From contig NZ_KE386908.1 of NCBI RefSeq assembly GCF_000429485.1, positions 403,980 through 467,979 of the forward strand: 64,000 nucleotides of DNA, given 5' to 3'. Position 1 is the stretch's first letter, and each line of letters begins with the position of its first letter. Source of the DNA: Aliagarivorans marinus DSM 23064 (GTDB lineage Bacteria; Pseudomonadota; Gammaproteobacteria; Enterobacterales; Celerinatantimonadaceae). The notes beneath the pieces are model-generated. The model had not been told where the DNA came from. It saw only the letters and a program-made list of their open reading frames with translations, and searched no databases. Below are positions 8,773 to 17,507 of this stretch, piece after piece. A program made the position numbers and the translations under genes.

Positions 8773-9726
8773 CTAGCGGAGATGGAGTCGTTGCTGAACA
8801 AGCAAAGTGCCTGCGAGTATTAGACTAAGCAGCAGACCGGTGCTTCCACCACTACTGCCACCGCCATTACCACCTGAAGCAGATGATTGGCCAGAGACCG
8901 AGTCTGGTTCAATACCCTCGCCCGACATGACTTGTCTAAGCCAAGGAGACATGCTTCCCACATCCGCATACCCACTGAGGCCCTCATCGCACTCACATGG
9001 CGCCCAGCTGGAGATGCCGACAACATGATAGGAACCTGGCTCGCCCCAAAGCAGCGGCCCTCCACTGTCGCCTGCGCAAATACTTTTACTTTCATCAAGC
9101 GTGCATACCATCGTATCGGTGACTTGATTGGCCACCAAGCTGCATTCCTGATTACTGATTAGCGGCGCATCTATTTGCATCAGTGCCGATGGTGACGTGA
9201 AATCTTCTCTTCCAGTCGTAGAGCCAAAACCGATAGCTGTGAGCTTGTCTTGAACAACTAAAAACGATTCAGGGACGGGTACGTCCAACAGAGTAGGAAA
9301 GTTACTCGGATCGAAATCTAGTTGCGCTTGTTTGAGTTTTAGTAGAGCTAAGTCGCGGTCAACCGTAGTTTTACTCCCATCACTCGGTTGATAGTTAGGG
9401 TGGATGTACACTTCTTCTACGAACTCTTTGCTCTCCTCAGAGGTCTCATAGGTGCGGATCTCTAACGAAACTCGGATGTCGTCAGCAGGGTACGCTTTGC
9501 GATTGCCGTCATTAGTGACGCAATGACCGGCTGTTAGCACCCACTCTGGGCTGAGTAGCACTCCGCCACACTGTAGATGTGTCCCCCCATAGGCGAATAT
9601 CTTCACAAAAAACGGAAAGTGTGAGGTATCAGCCTCATCCCCGTCGATGATTCTGGCTTGCTTTTCACCGGCAACACTCTGCAGGCAAAAGCAAGCCAAC
9701 AGCAACACAATAAAACGTACGCGCAT
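8773..9726 (-). CDS. Secreted S1 serine protease with GlyGly-CTERM tail
   Basis: The 317-residue precursor has a signal peptide (cut after SVAG, residue 20), a mature-type N-terminus (IIDGDEA, residue 26) and the catalytic triad His68 (TAGHC), Asp125 (RDLALL) and Ser221 (GDSGGP). The residue six before the catalytic serine, which sets the S1 pocket, is Ser215, so specificity should be chymotrypsin- or elastase-like rather than tryptic. The tail has a Gly/Ser-rich linker (GGNGGGSSGGSTG), a membrane segment and a basic end, the GlyGly-CTERM signal recognised by rhombosortase after type II secretion. ATG 9726 with GGAAA upstream is the start; the longer frame lacks a signal peptide. Confidence 0.9.
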   Translation of the reverse strand: MRVRFIVLLLACFCLQSVAGEKQARIIDGDEADTSHFPFFVKIFAYGGTHLQCGGVLLSPEWVLTAGHCVTNDGNRKAYPADDIRVSLEIRTYETSEESKEFVEEVYIHPNYQPSDGSKTTVDRDLALLKLKQAQLDFDPSNFPTLLDVPVPESFLVVQDKLTAIGFGSTTGREDFTSPSALMQIDAPLISNQECSLVANQVTDTMVCTLDESKSICAGDSGGPLLWGEPGSYHVVGISSWAPCECDEGLSGYADVGSMSPWLRQVMSGEGIEPDSVSGQSSASGGNGGGSSGGSTGLLLSLILAGTLLVQQRLHLR

Positions 9727-10355
9727 AGCAATTTCCTTTTGCTTATCTTTGATATTTATAGGAATTATTGAAGCTGCCACAATGCAATCTGTGTCAGCTT
9801 TAGGTGGAGCGAGTAAGAGCAAGGCTTAAAAATACGTGGTACAAAGGGGTTGGTTTATAGCGGTACCCTATGGAGTATCCCGTTATTTTTAGGCGTCCTG
9901 CCAGTAGGCATTATGCCCAGCTTAAGGGGACTGGCACTAACACCCCATCTCATAATTGTTAAGTGAATCAATTAAAATAAATATGCTTATCAGTAAGTTG
10001 CGCTTATGGTTTCAATAAAAATGCAGCGTAATTTGCGTATGCAGTTACAGTTATCAGTATCAAACTTAAGTGGGCAGCTCATCGCTGAAGCGCATAGTTA
10101 GCAACGGCTTTGATGCACCTAGTTTCATCCTTTCTTCACCAGCTTGACTATTTTTCCATCACTATCACTAACTCATTGATTTCATATTGAAGTCGCCGCT
10201 TTGGGCTGCCTACATTGATGATATCCAGCATCTTGCTTGGGCGTTGTGCGTGGTCTTGAACATGCCTTTAAGCAGTGATGCCAATCCGTTAGTGAGGGCT
10301 TGCCGCCCTTGGTGTATGACGGAGTCGTCATAGTGATAAGCCAGAGGAAACAGCG
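9727..10355. other. Intergenic region, no gene recognised
   Basis: AT-rich stretches around 9950-10060 could carry promoters for the protease gene (minus) and the downstream small gene (plus). A minus-strand frame through 10182-10670 overlaps the real plus-strand gene and has no family resemblance. A short palindrome TGACGGAGTCGTCA lies just before the Shine-Dalgarno of the next gene (about 10317-10330). Confidence 0.4.
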
Positions 10356-10727
10356 ATGGAAGAGAAGGTCATTCTTGATAAGGGTAAGGTCTGCGTCTCG
10401 AACAATAAGTTTGTGGTGGACGACCAAAGCTACGATATGGCGGCGATTAAGTCGGTCAAAACCACGGTGACAAAAGGCAATAAGCTTCCTGGCGTGGTGA
10501 TAGGTTTTGCGGGACTGATGATTATGTTGGCCGCCAAACAGCTCATTATCGGCTTGGCGGTCGCCGCGGCGGGGATCTATTTGGCGATTAATGCCAAGGA
10601 CCGTTTCTCGGTGGTACTCAGTACCGAGTCTGGCGATGACAATGCCCTCACCAGCAATAACCGCGAGCATATCGAGAGCATTGTTGCGGCGCTGAATGAG
10701 TCGATCTTGAGTCGAGTGTATAACTGA
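10356..10727 (+). CDS. Small two-span membrane protein (DUF6232-like), second copy
   Basis: The 123-residue product starts at ATG 10356 after GAGGAAA. It begins with a beta-rich part (ILDKGKVCVSNNKFVVDDQSYDMAAIKSVKT), as in DUF6232-type proteins, followed by a hydrophobic hairpin (about residues 48-83) and a hydrophilic end. It has the same layout as the protein at 8104-8490, which lies on the other side of the protease gene. Function unknown. Confidence 0.65.
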   Translation: MEEKVILDKGKVCVSNNKFVVDDQSYDMAAIKSVKTTVTKGNKLPGVVIGFAGLMIMLAAKQLIIGLAVAAAGIYLAINAKDRFSVVLSTESGDDNALTSNNREHIESIVAALNESILSRVYN

Positions 10728-10749
10728 CGTTAACGCTGCGAGGATACAA

Positions 10750-10773
10750 CAATGGCCTTGAACAAGGCCATTG
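10750..10773. terminator. Perfect stem-loop between convergent genes
   Basis: CAATGGCCTTG pairs with CAAGGCCATTG across a two-base loop. It lies between the convergent DUF6232-like and desaturase genes. No T run follows, so termination here is only probable. Confidence 0.5.
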
Positions 10774-10795
10774 GGTGATTACCTGTTAATACGCC

Positions 10796-11923
10796 CTAGG
10801 CGTACTGGTGGGCAAAGCTGCGCCACATGCGTTTTTGCTGGGCCAGCCGAGCTTTGGCCATGCGGTAACGGGCTTTTAGGATGGCCCGCTCATAGCGCTG
10901 GCCGATGTCCTGTTTCTTCAGCTCCATCATCCGTTTTTTCATGTCGTAGTACTCCGACATATTGCTGAGCAGCTGCTCGTAGTGCCCCTGCAGCTTGGTG
11001 GCAAGCTGGCCGTAGTCGGCGCGCTTGCTGAGCTTTTGCTTTAGCCCTTCCATTTGCTGGCGGTAACGGGCCTTCTCAATCTTGTCGCGCGATACCGTGC
11101 GCAGCTTGCTGCATAGCCCAATCATCGCCCCGCTTTTAATCAACCACTTGGTGGGATCGTACTGCCACCAGTAGATGCCATTACGATAATCGTTTTCGAA
11201 CAGGTGGTGGAAATTATGGTAGCCCTCGCCAAAGGTGAACACCGCTAGCACGGGATTGTCACGAGCTGTGTTGTTACTGGTAAAGGGCTGCGAACCCCAG
11301 AAGTGGGCCAGCGAATTGATAAAGAAAGTGGTGTGGTGGGTGAGCACCAAACGCAGCACGCCAACCACCAGTACCATGCCTAACACATCACCGTAGATAA
11401 GCCCAAGGCCAATCGGCAGCGCCAGGTTGGCGGTAATAGCCAGCAACAGATAGTGGCGATGCTGCCACATCACAACCGCATCTTTTTGCAAGTCGCGGCA
11501 GTTGCTGTAGTCGTTGCTCTGCTGGCCATGGTAGTTACGCAGCATCCAGCCGATATGGCTGTACCACAGGCCACGCTTGGCCGAGTAGGGGTCTTTGTCG
11601 TTGTTATCGACATGGCGATGGTGGATGCGGTGATCGGAAGACCAGTGCAGCACGCTGTTTTGCAGGGCGAGGGCACCGCCGATGGCGAAGATCACCCGCA
11701 GCACCGGGTGGGCTTGGTAGGCCTTGTGTGACCAGAGGCGGTGGTAACCCGCGGTGATCGATAAGTTAGCAAAGCTGAAGGCTGCAAGTAGCCACCACCA
11801 ATGGGCGACGCTGTAGCCGTGGCTCAGTCCGTACCAAGGCACGGCTATCGCCGCAACGAGAAAGGTGGCAACGAACAGAATTAGGTTGGTCCAAATCAAC
11901 GGGGGTTTTTGCATCTCAGCCAT
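10796..11923 (-). CDS. Membrane fatty acid (acyl-lipid/acyl-CoA delta-9 type) desaturase
   Basis: The protein (375 residues from ATG 11923) shows the three histidine boxes of di-iron desaturases: HRLWSH, HRIHHRH and HNFHH, set between four membrane segments. Such enzymes put a double bond into acyl chains to keep membranes fluid. After the catalytic domain comes an unusual tail of about 110 residues, rich in Lys, Arg, Gln and Glu and predicted to be helical (from IEKARYRQQMEGL to AKARLAQQKRMW). The upstream in-frame start at 11983 is rejected because it would place two FabR-type operators inside the gene. Confidence 0.9.
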   Translation of the reverse strand: MAEMQKPPLIWTNLILFVATFLVAAIAVPWYGLSHGYSVAHWWWLLAAFSFANLSITAGYHRLWSHKAYQAHPVLRVIFAIGGALALQNSVLHWSSDHRIHHRHVDNNDKDPYSAKRGLWYSHIGWMLRNYHGQQSNDYSNCRDLQKDAVVMWQHRHYLLLAITANLALPIGLGLIYGDVLGMVLVVGVLRLVLTHHTTFFINSLAHFWGSQPFTSNNTARDNPVLAVFTFGEGYHNFHHLFENDYRNGIYWWQYDPTKWLIKSGAMIGLCSKLRTVSRDKIEKARYRQQMEGLKQKLSKRADYGQLATKLQGHYEQLLSNMSEYYDMKKRMMELKKQDIGQRYERAILKARYRMAKARLAQQKRMWRSFAHQYA

Positions 11924-11935
11924 GGCAATTAATTC

Positions 11936-11981
11936 AGCGTACAAGTGTGCGCTTAATGTAGTCAGCGTACACGTGTAAGTC
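11936..11981. promoter_or_regulatory. Two FabR/DesT-like operators upstream of the desaturase
   Basis: AGCGTACAAGTGTGCGCT at 11936-11953 and AGCGTACACGTGTAAGT at 11964-11980 are near copies of each other and close to the palindrome recognised by the FabR repressor (AGCGTAC-type arms around a central CAnnTG). FabR-family repressors control unsaturated fatty acid genes. The spacing of 28 bases between site starts suggests a tandem operator over the promoter. Confidence 0.65.
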
Positions 11982-12179
11982 AAGATTTGCTTAACGTTTA
12001 AGCTGGCATCGACACGCGTAACTCATCAAATCTCATATTTTGCATTTCGTATCGGAGAGAGGGGCATGCAGTGGAACAAAAGTATAGGCACGAATTGCCG
12101 AGTGGGGAGGGGTATAAGGAAGGGAATGAGAAGATGGGGCGAAGCAGGAAGGTAGGGAAGCCACAACTTGCAGGCACAA

Positions 12180-12207
12180 AAAAGGCAGGTGGTTAACCTG
12201 CCTTTTC
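12180..12207 (-). terminator. Terminator of the GntR gene
   Basis: AAAGGCAGGT / ACCTGCCTTT form a stem at 12181-12206 flanked by A and T runs, so it can act on either strand. It lies 15 bases after the GntR stop codon at 12222. Confidence 0.7.
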
Positions 12208-12221
12208 GAGATATTAAGTGC

Positions 12222-13004
12222 TTAGGCTTCTGGTGTATTGAAGTCCGGGTCGAAGGACATGGCGAAGAAGTAGTCGTCGTCACCGGTGTCGCCTGCTTCG
12301 ATATTAGCGATCTTCATCAGTTGGCGCTTACTGTTCTCAAGGTGCTGCCATACCGCATGGCGCGCTTCGTCGGCAGAGCGTTTTTGCAAAGCCGCCAAGA
12401 TTGCCTTGTGATCGTTCAGCCACTGATTCTTAAGCTTATCTTCGTGCAGGAATTGAGAGTTTAATTCTTTCCACAGTGGGTTAGTGGTGCGCACTGAGCT
12501 CCACATATCAACCGCTTGGTTAATTAGTACGCGGTTTTGGGTGGACTCTGCAATAAGCATATGGAACTGTTGATCCAGCGCTTCAAACTTTTGGCTATCG
12601 CCGCCGAGTTCTTGCTCTTGCTGGTTTACCACGCTTTTAAGTTCGCGTAGTTCATTAAACTTAATTTGAGTGGCTGCGAAAGCGGCTATATTGCTTTCTA
12701 TTAATTGGCGGGCCTGTAGTAGCTCAAAGGGGCCGATATCGCTTTGCGGGACTATCGTTCGACTGGTGACCTTTTCAGGGGAGTCGATGAAGAAGATCCC
12801 CGCGCCTTGCTTCACCACCACTAAGCCCTTGAGCTCCAACATAATTATCGCTTCGCGAATAGTGGCTCGGCTGGTTTCGAAACGTTCGCTTAACTCGCGC
12901 TCTGATGGCAACCTTTCGCCCGCGTTGAAGATGCCAGAGAACAGCATTTCCTCAATTTGCAGACCAATGTCGTAGTAGCGACGTTTATTCTTAACTTTGT
13001 CCAT
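12222..13004 (-). CDS. GntR-family (FadR/FCD subfamily) regulator, ExuR/UxuR-like, copy 1
   Basis: This 260-residue regulator has an N-terminal winged helix (about 8-74; RLPSERELSERFETSRATIREAI-type text, wing GAGIFFID) and an FCD ligand domain (about 95-225) with the helical metal or ligand pocket histidines, as in HMLIAEST and NDHKAIL. Its closest relative in the window is the protein at 42872-43648, which shares long runs such as ELLQARQ and QIKFNELREL. FCD members that resemble ExuR and UxuR sense uronates or keto-deoxy acids. The neighbouring GH50 gene and the TTGGTTnACCAA sites around it suggest it controls agar genes. Several related sites lie upstream of its own start, which points to autoregulation. 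Confidence 0.9.
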   Translation of the reverse strand: MDKVKNKRRYYDIGLQIEEMLFSGIFNAGERLPSERELSERFETSRATIREAIIMLELKGLVVVKQGAGIFFIDSPEKVTSRTIVPQSDIGPFELLQARQLIESNIAAFAATQIKFNELRELKSVVNQQEQELGGDSQKFEALDQQFHMLIAESTQNRVLINQAVDMWSSVRTTNPLWKELNSQFLHEDKLKNQWLNDHKAILAALQKRSADEARHAVWQHLENSKRQLMKIANIEAGDTGDDDYFFAMSFDPDFNTPEA

Positions 13005-13034
13005 CGATGGGCCCCAAACAGGTAAATCTTTTTT

Positions 13035-13060
13035 AGGTAAATTGTTGCAATCAATTACCT
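13035..13060. promoter_or_regulatory. Inverted repeat upstream of the GntR gene
   Basis: AGGTAAATTG (13035-13044) faces CAATTACCT (13052-13060) a short way before the start codon at 13004. It shares the GGTAA/TTACC half-site with the larger operator family and could be an autoregulatory site. Confidence 0.4.
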
Positions 13061-13173
13061 TTTTTCATCTCCTGCACTCTATCAAGAGCCTGTTTTGTAA
13101 ACAAGCATTTAGCCGGATTCGCGAATGTAAATATCAGCTTTTTGAGTAATTGCTATACAAGTCGCGAAAATAG

Positions 13174-13247
13174 ATTTACCAATTAGTGACGCTCGTCATG
13201 GTAATGGTAAACCAATGATCATAATATACAGATATTGGTTATCCAGA
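13174..13247. promoter_or_regulatory. Cluster of TGGT(n)ACCA-type operators
   Basis: ATGGTAAACCAAT at 13204-13216 is a clear member of the window-wide palindrome. Weaker relatives flank it: GATTTACCAATTAG (about 13173-13186) and ATTGGTTATCCAGAT (about 13234-13248). A possible -10 element (ATAATATAC, about 13221) overlaps the middle of the cluster. Confidence 0.55.
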
Positions 13248-13428
13248 TGGGAGCCAATATCGTAGGTATTGGGGTGCTGTCTCGCTTGATAAGCTATTTG
13301 TAGGTGGCCTGTTAAGAAAACCCTTTCATTCCTGCATGGGTGGTTGAAGGTATTAGGTTCACTCCTCCTTCGCCATCCACGACCAAGCATAGCGTTTTTG
13401 CCCCAGTTTTTACTGGGGCTTTTTTTTG
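13235..13428 (+). ncRNA. Candidate small RNA ending at an orphan terminator
   Basis: A strong + strand terminator at 13401-13428 has no + strand coding gene upstream; both neighbours are on the minus strand. A possible -10 element lies just after an operator of the agar regulon at 13204-13216, so a transcript of about 190 bases could be made and be regulated with the agar genes. No conserved RNA family is recognised, and no convincing open frame is present. This is an inference from the promoter-like and terminator signals only. Confidence 0.35.
13401..13428 (+). terminator. Intrinsic terminator with long T run
   Basis: CCCCAGT / ACTGGGG (13401-13407 and 13412-13418) with loop TTTT is followed by CTTTTTTTT. 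It is directional for the + strand. Confidence 0.8.
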
Positions 13429-13480
13429 CGTGCGATATATTGTGTTGACAGATTGATTAGCCATTGTGTCGTTGCGAAAT

Positions 13481-13505
13481 AAAAAAGGGCCCGAAGGCCC
13501 TTTTA
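13481..13505 (-). terminator. Terminator after the secreted GH50 agarase
   Basis: GGGCC / GGCCC with a CGAA tetraloop, preceded by six A and followed by four T, lies 26 bases after the agarase stop codon. On the minus strand it reads as a stem followed by TTTTTT. Confidence 0.8.
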
Positions 13506-13530
13506 CGATATTTAGTTTTTACTTGATGGC

Positions 13531-16428
13531 TTACTTGCCAAAGCGACGTTGGTACAAATCTTTGTGGGTGCCTTTCGCATACTCAACCAGAGTCTCGTAT
13601 GGCGTATCGGTCACAGTTACAAAGCCGTTGTTGTAGTTCTCGCCGTCCCAGGCGCGTCCAGTTGTTGGAGAATCCAGGTACTGGAACCAGTGGGCACCCA
13701 CGAAGTAGGGGTTCTCTACGATGCTCTCCAGGAAGTGTACGTAGCTTTCGCCGCGCCACTCTTGAGTCTCACCGCCCATAGGGCCGGGGTGGAACAGGCC
13801 GCTATCGGTTGAACCGAAGGCGAACTCGCCGATAAAGGCTGGCTTGTCATGGCGCTCCAACATGCTCCAGTCACCTTTGGCGTACAGGTCGGTTGCGTAT
13901 TGGTTGTAGCTCATTACATCGGTGTACTTGGCCGCAGCATCTACTGCTTCAGGCGTCATACCCCATACCGAGAAGCGCGCCCCCATGTAGAGGTGGTTTG
14001 GCATGGCTTCTTTCACTTCCTGCTGCACGATGGAGAAGAACTCTTCTGCCACGTCGGTCAGGAACTGGCTGAAGTCAGCTCGGCTCGCGTCGTTGTAGTT
14101 GCCATCGAAGTTAAAGCCTTTGGCGAAGGCATCCCAAGACTCGGCATCGCTGCCCCAGGCCTTGTTAAGCGCACCAATCTTCTTGTACTTCGCTTTCAAG
14201 GTTGCAACCAAGTGCGCCTTAGCAGGGCTCTCTGCAGCATCTGCACGCAGCGCGCCGGTAGCCAGTGAGTAGTGGTTGGCTTCAAAGGCGGTGTTACCCC
14301 AAGTCAGCTCGTTGTCGATGAACACACCGATACACCATGGCGAGTTGCTAACCTCTGCCGCTACGCTCTGCGCGGTGGCTTTCACCGAATCGCGGAACGC
14401 TGGGTCGAATGGGTCATGCAGTGGGCCCCAGTAGTCGTTACCGGTGACGATGCGTTTGTGGCCGCCAGTGATCCAGCCGTGAGCGGTGTAAGGGATCTTG
14501 TCGTTGCTGTAGAACGTTGGATTAGACCAGTTACCCAGCGAGCTGAAGCCCCAGTCCATCATCCGCGCGATAACCAAGTCATGCCAAGTCTCGGAGGCTT
14601 TCTCGAAAGACTCTGGGTTGAACTTACGTTGCAGGTTGGCACCGTAGAAGCTGAACACCTCACCGTGGTTAAGCGGGCCGGCATGCATAGTCGGTGCATA
14701 CTGGAAGTTTTGCGCCAGTGCATCGTCAAACTCAGGCAGCCAGTTAAACATGCTGTGACGCAGCTCCGACATTACCGCGCGCTCTTTGGTCTCTTCGAGG
14801 TATGGCACATCAGAGATTTCACTTGGGCGGAATGAGGCATGGTCAAAGCCCGCATAGTCGGTGAAGGCTCGGCCGGTGGTGGTAAAGGTGTCATCCATAC
14901 GGATGTTGTCCAGGCCGGTGGCGAAGTACAGGTAGCCCTCAGGGTCAACAAAGGCCCACTTGCCATCGACTTTCTCGGTGCGGAAGAAGCCAGTGCCTTC
15001 CAGTTTTGGTCCATCTTTCCAGCCACCGAACTTGGCGCGGTCATCGGCCAGCTTAGCGTTGGCAATCAGCTCAAGGTCTGCTTTGGCGCGTGCCGCCAGT
15101 TCTTCATCGTCGTGTACTTTCTCTGGCCAATCGGTTTCGGCGTACTGACCATATTGGTCAATCAGTCCGGCGAAGCGAGAGGTATCGTTGCTCAGGTTGG
15201 GAATCAAACGCAGTGAATCGATAACAATCGTTGCTTCTTCGGCAGGCTCCATCATATATAGCTGGATGCTCACGATGTTGCTTGCATCAAGCTCTTGCTC
15301 ACCCCAGGCCAGACCAACTTGCTGCGCGGCGTAAGACTTACGAGGAGGCAGGCCGCGCATGCCGGGATCCAGCAGCTTGTTCGCTTCAGACATGGTGAAG
15401 TAGTAGGTGCCCGACTCGCCTTTTGGCAGCTGGAAGTAACCGGTACGGCTGTTTACCACACCACTGGCGGTGCCGCCGAACTTCTCATCGATGGCATCAT
15501 CGACACGAATAAACAGGGTGGCAGTGCTGTCGCCAATATTGTCCAGATCGAAGGCCAGTGCAAAGTCGCCATGGCCGCTCCAATCGAATGGCTTCTTCGG
15601 TGCAAACTTAACGGTCGGGTAAGCTTCTTCGGTGCCGTAGTGCACTTTCAGGCCGTGGCCCTCATCGCGCTTGATCACCTCAATCTCGCTGCCGGTGTGC
15701 AGCTCAATCACTTCCTGCTTACCGGGCTTGAAGGTCACCGCTTCGGCAATAGTTGGCACGCCATCGGCAACAATCACTTCGGCAAGTACTTCTGATTTCA
15801 CCAAGTCACCGGTACCGGCAATGAACTCTACATCGTGAACCTTAACCACTTGCTCACCGATAGGGCCTACGGCATAGAACTGCAGCTCGGCCAGGTTACG
15901 CAGGTCTAGCTCGTCGCCGCCACGGTAGCCGGGGATCTGCATTTGCGAACCCAGGAAGTAGAAGTCGATGGTTTCCGTTGAGTTGGCGTCCATCTCTACA
16001 GGCAGGTCTAGCTGGTGGGTAGCTGCACCCATGATGCCGAGGTTATCGGCCAGTTTGATCTCAAAACGGATTGGCTGATCGCTAGGGTTTTCAAAGGTAA
16101 AGCGTAGGCCACCTTTGGTGTTCCAGTCCCAAGTGCCTTCAGGCGCTGCGATCTTCACGTTTGGCCATTTGCTGTTGGCCTCTTCTTCTGAGATGGCGTC
16201 GAAATCGAGGGTGAGCGCGTCACCTTCAACGTCGTAGCCAGCATCAGAGCTGTTCATGTAGTCGAGTTGTTGTTCCGAGGTGAGTACCAGCTTGGCAATC
16301 TCATTCGAGTTGCTAGCGTTTATTTCGCTGTCCTGTGCCTGCGCAACGGCATGGCTGGTCGTATAGCCGGTAGACAACAGCAGGGCGCTACAAATGGCCA
16401 TGCTGAGTGTGTTTAGTCGTAGCTTCAC
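13531..16428 (-). CDS. Secreted GH50 beta-agarase with N-terminal CBM-like domain
   Basis: GH50 beta-agarases cut the beta-1,4 bonds of agarose; many release neoagarobiose from chain ends. The start is GTG 16428, with AAGGAG eight bases upstream; the longer frame from 16488 would absorb an operator. The 965-residue protein has a signal peptide (about 1-29). Two beta-rich carbohydrate-binding-like segments (about 60-430) precede the barrel, which begins near GTGFFRTEKV and GYLYFATGLDNIRMD. The expected catalytic pair is visible: acid/base Glu707 in FIDNELTWG and nucleophile Glu868 in FIGEFAFG. Its C-terminal barrel is clearly related to the protein at 21489-23756. It is one cistron under an operator cluster at 16454-16508. 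Confidence 0.93.
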   Translation of the reverse strand: MKLRLNTLSMAICSALLLSTGYTTSHAVAQAQDSEINASNSNEIAKLVLTSEQQLDYMNSSDAGYDVEGDALTLDFDAISEEEANSKWPNVKIAAPEGTWDWNTKGGLRFTFENPSDQPIRFEIKLADNLGIMGAATHQLDLPVEMDANSTETIDFYFLGSQMQIPGYRGGDELDLRNLAELQFYAVGPIGEQVVKVHDVEFIAGTGDLVKSEVLAEVIVADGVPTIAEAVTFKPGKQEVIELHTGSEIEVIKRDEGHGLKVHYGTEEAYPTVKFAPKKPFDWSGHGDFALAFDLDNIGDSTATLFIRVDDAIDEKFGGTASGVVNSRTGYFQLPKGESGTYYFTMSEANKLLDPGMRGLPPRKSYAAQQVGLAWGEQELDASNIVSIQLYMMEPAEEATIVIDSLRLIPNLSNDTSRFAGLIDQYGQYAETDWPEKVHDDEELAARAKADLELIANAKLADDRAKFGGWKDGPKLEGTGFFRTEKVDGKWAFVDPEGYLYFATGLDNIRMDDTFTTTGRAFTDYAGFDHASFRPSEISDVPYLEETKERAVMSELRHSMFNWLPEFDDALAQNFQYAPTMHAGPLNHGEVFSFYGANLQRKFNPESFEKASETWHDLVIARMMDWGFSSLGNWSNPTFYSNDKIPYTAHGWITGGHKRIVTGNDYWGPLHDPFDPAFRDSVKATAQSVAAEVSNSPWCIGVFIDNELTWGNTAFEANHYSLATGALRADAAESPAKAHLVATLKAKYKKIGALNKAWGSDAESWDAFAKGFNFDGNYNDASRADFSQFLTDVAEEFFSIVQQEVKEAMPNHLYMGARFSVWGMTPEAVDAAAKYTDVMSYNQYATDLYAKGDWSMLERHDKPAFIGEFAFGSTDSGLFHPGPMGGETQEWRGESYVHFLESIVENPYFVGAHWFQYLDSPTTGRAWDGENYNNGFVTVTDTPYETLVEYAKGTHKDLYQRRFGK

Positions 16429-16453
16429 GGTGACTCCTTGGGTGTCTGGTGTT

Positions 16454-16508
16454 ATTGGTACACGAAAACCTTTTCGTTGGTTAACCATTGATCGAAATGG
16501 TACACCTG
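16454..16508 (-). promoter_or_regulatory. Triple operator upstream of the secreted GH50
   Basis: TTGGTTAACCAT (16477-16488) is flanked by ATTGGTACACG (about 16454) and ATGGTACACCTG (16497-16508). GGTACACC also occurs before GH117 (54411-54418), next to another GGTTAACC, so the two promoters share the same pair of sites. Confidence 0.7.
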
Positions 16509-16646
16509 TGGAAGGGGTGGAGTGTGATCCAGCAGGTAATTTGACAACTTAGTCATCGAGATAAGGCGGTTACTGCGAATCCGATCACACTAATTTCTGG
16601 CGGGGTTAAGGCTGCTGGAACACAGCGTTGGTGTTTACTTACCAGC

Positions 16647-17507
16647 TTAAGGAAGTTGGCTCAGCAAATGGTACTGTTTGCGGTATTGGAGCGGGGTCTG
16701 GCCGATCTGCTGGCGGAACTGGCGGTGGAAAAACGCCATGTTGTTATAGCCGCAGCGGAAGGCAACTTCTTCGACATTGTGTTCGTCTTGAATCAACAGG
16801 GCGCAGGCGCGACTGATGCGGTATTCATTTAAATAATTGGTAAATGTCTTATTAAAAGTACGTTTAAAATACTTGGAAAAAGAGACGGTGGTCATGTTGG
16901 TGAGGTTAGCCATATCGTCGGCGCTGATCTTGGTTTGGTAGTGCTCGGCCACAAACTCCAAGATCGCATCAATCCGTTTCGAGGCGCCACTCATTTGCTG
17001 CGGTGTGACCTGTTCTGCCAGACGCTGGCGAGGGCTACTGGCCAGTTGCTGAAGAATGCCCAGCAGGTTAATCAGTCGCTCAAACGGGCTTTGCTCCGGA
17101 AACTGGCACAGCTTGCGGCCGATCTCCAGGCTTAGCTCCCGATCAAAGCTCAAGCCGTTTTGGCTGTCTTCCAGCAACTTGGCGATGGCCTTAAATTCGC
17201 GCCCTGCTATCCAGTTCTCGCCCAGTAGCTGCTCGTCCCACTGAATAAACAGCGACTTGGCGCTGTCGCCGCGGCCTTGGTAGCTCTTCCAGCAGTGCGA
17301 CACGTTCGGCCCAATCAAACACAGTTCGCCAGCACTGAAGTGGCGGATGGCATTGCCGGTGTAGGCGGTGCCTGACCCTTCGATGATATAGGTGAGCTCC
17401 CACTGGGGGTGGTAGTGCCAAGGGGCGTTAAAGGTGCTGTCGTTGTATTGACCCAAATAGAAGGACTGTTGGCTGTTGCTGGGGATGTGTTCTAGTACTG
17501 GTCTCAT
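16647..17507 (-). CDS. AraC-family regulator with cupin sensor
   Basis: This 286-residue protein has an N-terminal cupin half (about 15-130; PWHYHPQWELTYIIEGSG carries the usual His pair) and a C-terminal AraC DNA-binding domain (about 180-282), including the second helix-turn-helix VEEVAFRCGYNNMAFFHRQFRQ. It is divergent from the kinase-isomerase-aldolase operon, with 186 bases between the starts, and is the natural candidate regulator of that operon. The ligand would be a sugar, inferred from family and position. Confidence 0.9.
   Translation of the reverse strand: MRPVLEHIPSNSQQSFYLGQYNDSTFNAPWHYHPQWELTYIIEGSGTAYTGNAIRHFSAGELCLIGPNVSHCWKSYQGRGDSAKSLFIQWDEQLLGENWIAGREFKAIAKLLEDSQNGLSFDRELSLEIGRKLCQFPEQSPFERLINLLGILQQLASSPRQRLAEQVTPQQMSGASKRIDAILEFVAEHYQTKISADDMANLTNMTTVSFSKYFKRTFNKTFTNYLNEYRISRACALLIQDEHNVEEVAFRCGYNNMAFFHRQFRQQIGQTPLQYRKQYHLLSQLP

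Noticed and set aside
10182..10670. Minus-strand frame of 162 codons
   Set aside because: It overlaps the plus-strand small membrane gene at 10356, has no family resemblance and a composition typical of an antisense shadow.
12181..12206. GGTTAACC inside the GntR terminator, similar to the operator motif
   Set aside because: It is part of the loop and stem of an intrinsic terminator downstream of the gene, so chance overlap is more likely than a regulatory site.
13340..13400. GGTTC followed by CTCCTCCTTCGCCA, resembling the 3' end of a tRNA
   Set aside because: No matching acceptor, anticodon or D-arm could be built upstream, so a tRNA or a tRNA-type attachment site is not supported.
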